Below the pieces are notes generated by a model, which did not search any database, was not told the DNA's origin, and saw only the letters and a program-made list of their open reading frames with translations. The position numbers and the translations under genes were made by a program. Below are positions 6,737 through 6,753 of a DNA stretch of 6,753 bases, one piece after another (positions within the stretch are counted from its first letter, which is position 1; each line of letters opens with the position of its first letter). Location: the NCBI GenBank assembly GCA_023380515.1, contig JAMCRH010000122.1, positions 1-6,753 of the forward strand. Reading direction: 5' to 3'. This stretch comes from Gammaproteobacteria bacterium. GTDB lineage: Bacteria; Pseudomonadota; Gammaproteobacteria; Enterobacterales; Alteromonadaceae.

Positions 6737-6753
6737 ATGTATCCTTACGGTGA
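6737..6753 (+). CDS. Start of a further gene, cut by the window edge (possibly hemB)
   Basis: Only ATG and four more full codons (MYPYG, next residue Asp or Glu from GA-) are visible, so the product cannot be read from sequence. Support for a real gene is the well-spaced GGAG site and the upstream -10-like element. In related marine gammaproteobacteria such as Shewanella, hemB (porphobilinogen synthase, second committed step of haem synthesis) lies downstream of the tat cluster. I recall this from general knowledge and it is not shown here. hemB is therefore an inference from synteny only, and any other gene is possible. Confidence 0.55.

Overview
The window looks like a core-chromosome segment of a gammaproteobacterium, most likely an Alteromonadales member close to Idiomarinaceae. 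That placement is an inference from how closely RecG, UbiE, UbiB, TatC and TatD follow the enterobacterial proteins as I remember them, plus the ubiE-ubiJ-ubiB-tatABC-tatD order. No rRNA or other taxonomic marker is present. Everything reads on the + strand, genes are packed tightly, and I see no tRNA, insertion sequence, CRISPR array or phage signature.

Layout. Positions 1-777 hold the C-terminal third of the helicase gene recG, cut by the window edge. A 133-base gap follows, with a foldable sequence and a weak promoter candidate. Then come ubiE (911 or 923-1678), ubiJ (1678-2280) and ubiB (2295-3926). After a 46-base junction with two small hairpins come tatA (3973-4200), tatB (4209-4550) and tatC (4547-5284). 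Next is an unrecognised gene for a predicted secreted protein (5281-5853), which overlaps tatC by four bases, and then tatD (5862-6674). A short gap carries a -10-like element and a clear ribosome binding site before the first codons of another gene at 6737, possibly hemB. No stretch longer than 300 bases lacks a gene.

How the genes fit together. UbiE is a ubiquinone (and menaquinone) C-methyltransferase. UbiJ is a lipid-binding scaffold of the ubiquinone biosynthesis complex, and UbiB is an atypical kinase-like ATPase needed for ubiquinone production. TatABC form the twin-arginine translocase, which exports folded proteins, many of them cofactor-containing respiratory enzymes. TatD is a soluble metal-dependent nuclease that travels with tat genes but is not needed for transport. 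The common theme is respiratory-chain assembly, and a downstream haem-synthesis gene would fit it. Overlapping or nearly touching genes (TAATG at ubiE/ubiJ; ATGA at tatB/tatC and tatC/5281) point to translational coupling and at least one polycistronic mRNA.

The least explained item is the 190-residue predicted periplasmic protein between tatC and tatD. The rest is conventional, and I found no convincing evidence of a new multi-gene system.
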